Positions 63,808 through 64,000 of a DNA stretch of 64,000 bases are shown here, in pieces. Source of the DNA: Stenotrophomonas oahuensis (GTDB lineage: Bacteria > Pseudomonadota > Gammaproteobacteria > Xanthomonadales > Xanthomonadaceae). Every line of letters starts with the position of its first letter. Positions within the stretch are counted from its first letter, which is position 1. Below the pieces are notes generated by a model. That model had not been told where the DNA came from and did not search any database. It saw only the letters and a list, made by a program, of their open reading frames with translations. Position numbers and translations under genes: made by a program. The stretch is taken from positions 1,957,001-2,021,000 of the forward strand of contig NZ_CP115541.1 of the NCBI RefSeq assembly GCF_031834595.1, written 5' to 3'.

Positions 63808-64000
63808 ATGATGTCCGGCCGTCTGTGGTTCTTCAAACGCTGGCGGCCGCGCTCACTGCAGGCTCGCCAGCTGCTGGCTGCCAGTGTGAGCCTGCTGGCC
63901 TTCCTGGCCATCGCAGGCTACGCGCTTGATGCGGCCTTCGCCGACACCGCTCGCGCCAATCTGCGCGAGCGGTTGAAGAACTACGCCACCGCGTATGCGG
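63808..64000 (+). CDS. phoQ: Sensor histidine kinase PhoQ, N-terminal part (cut by window edge)
   Basis: 64 residues visible from ATG 63808 (63811 also in frame). A basic cytoplasmic start (MMSGRLWFFKRWRPRSLQARQLL) is followed by the first membrane helix (ASVSLLAFLAIAGYALDAAF) and the start of the periplasmic sensor (ADTARANLRERLKNYATAYA). The kinase core lies outside the window. It is 20 bp after phoP on the same strand. Confidence 0.82.
   Translation, partial: MMSGRLWFFKRWRPRSLQARQLLAASVSLLAFLAIAGYALDAAFADTARANLRERLKNYATAYA

Overview
The window is about 64 kb of high-GC chromosome from a gammaproteobacterium of the Xanthomonadaceae, most likely Stenotrophomonas. I infer this from four things: many short palindromes flanked by GTAG/CTAC (the SMAG/REP-like repeats known from S. 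maltophilia); a type IV secretion effector with the Xanthomonadales XVIPCD tail beside candidate immunity proteins; the gene content (PhoP/PhoQ with a small secreted protein, aceBA beside LysR); and GTG starts plus a probable leaderless promoter. It is mostly core and metabolic DNA. No tRNA, rRNA, insertion sequence, integrase or CRISPR array was seen.

Layout. 1-4.5 kb: two LysR regulators and the glyoxylate shunt (aceB, aceA). 4.7-9.9 kb: the most unusual locus, with a cyclic-nucleotide-binding GGDEF protein, a class III cyclase-like membrane protein with TPRs, a 100-residue leader-like peptide with a CC motif, and a divergent SagB-type FMN dehydrogenase. Together they look like a poorly characterised peptide-modification (RiPP-like) system. 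10-15.4 kb: leucine catabolism (isovaleryl-CoA dehydrogenase, both methylcrotonyl-CoA carboxylase subunits) with a divergent TetR regulator. 15.5-20.4 kb: cytochrome c, secreted nuclease, EamA transporter, hydrolase and ZapE. 20.5-24.5 kb: class Ia ribonucleotide reductase behind a strong promoter and a long structured leader.

24.5-41.4 kb: housekeeping genes with a striking number of NAD genes (sirtuin, nicotinamidase, nicotinamide phosphoribosyltransferase, NMN adenylyltransferase-Nudix fusion, NadR-like protein). They surround metE, which lies behind a clear cobalamin riboswitch, and queH. 41.6-51.2 kb: a patatin with membrane segments, a membrane protein, then a valine-degradation operon of five tightly coupled genes with a divergent ScfR/RamB-type regulator. 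51.3-54.3 kb: Ohr peroxidase, AraC regulator, a secreted protein and a CDF-family protein.

54.5-61.3 kb is the accessory stretch. It holds two paralogous LprI-like secreted proteins followed by a multidomain peptidoglycan-targeting XVIPCD effector (interbacterial killing and immunity), a SymE-like toxin gene behind an elaborate RNA attenuator-like structure, and three copies of a 147-148 bp near-palindromic element. 61.4-64 kb: dusA, then the phoP-phoQ operon, with phoQ cut by the window edge.

Regulation can be read in several places. Perfect palindromes occur between divergent regulator/target pairs (LysR/aceB, TetR/ivd, LysR/DUF2798), terminators follow aceA and mmsB, and there is a B12 riboswitch on metE.
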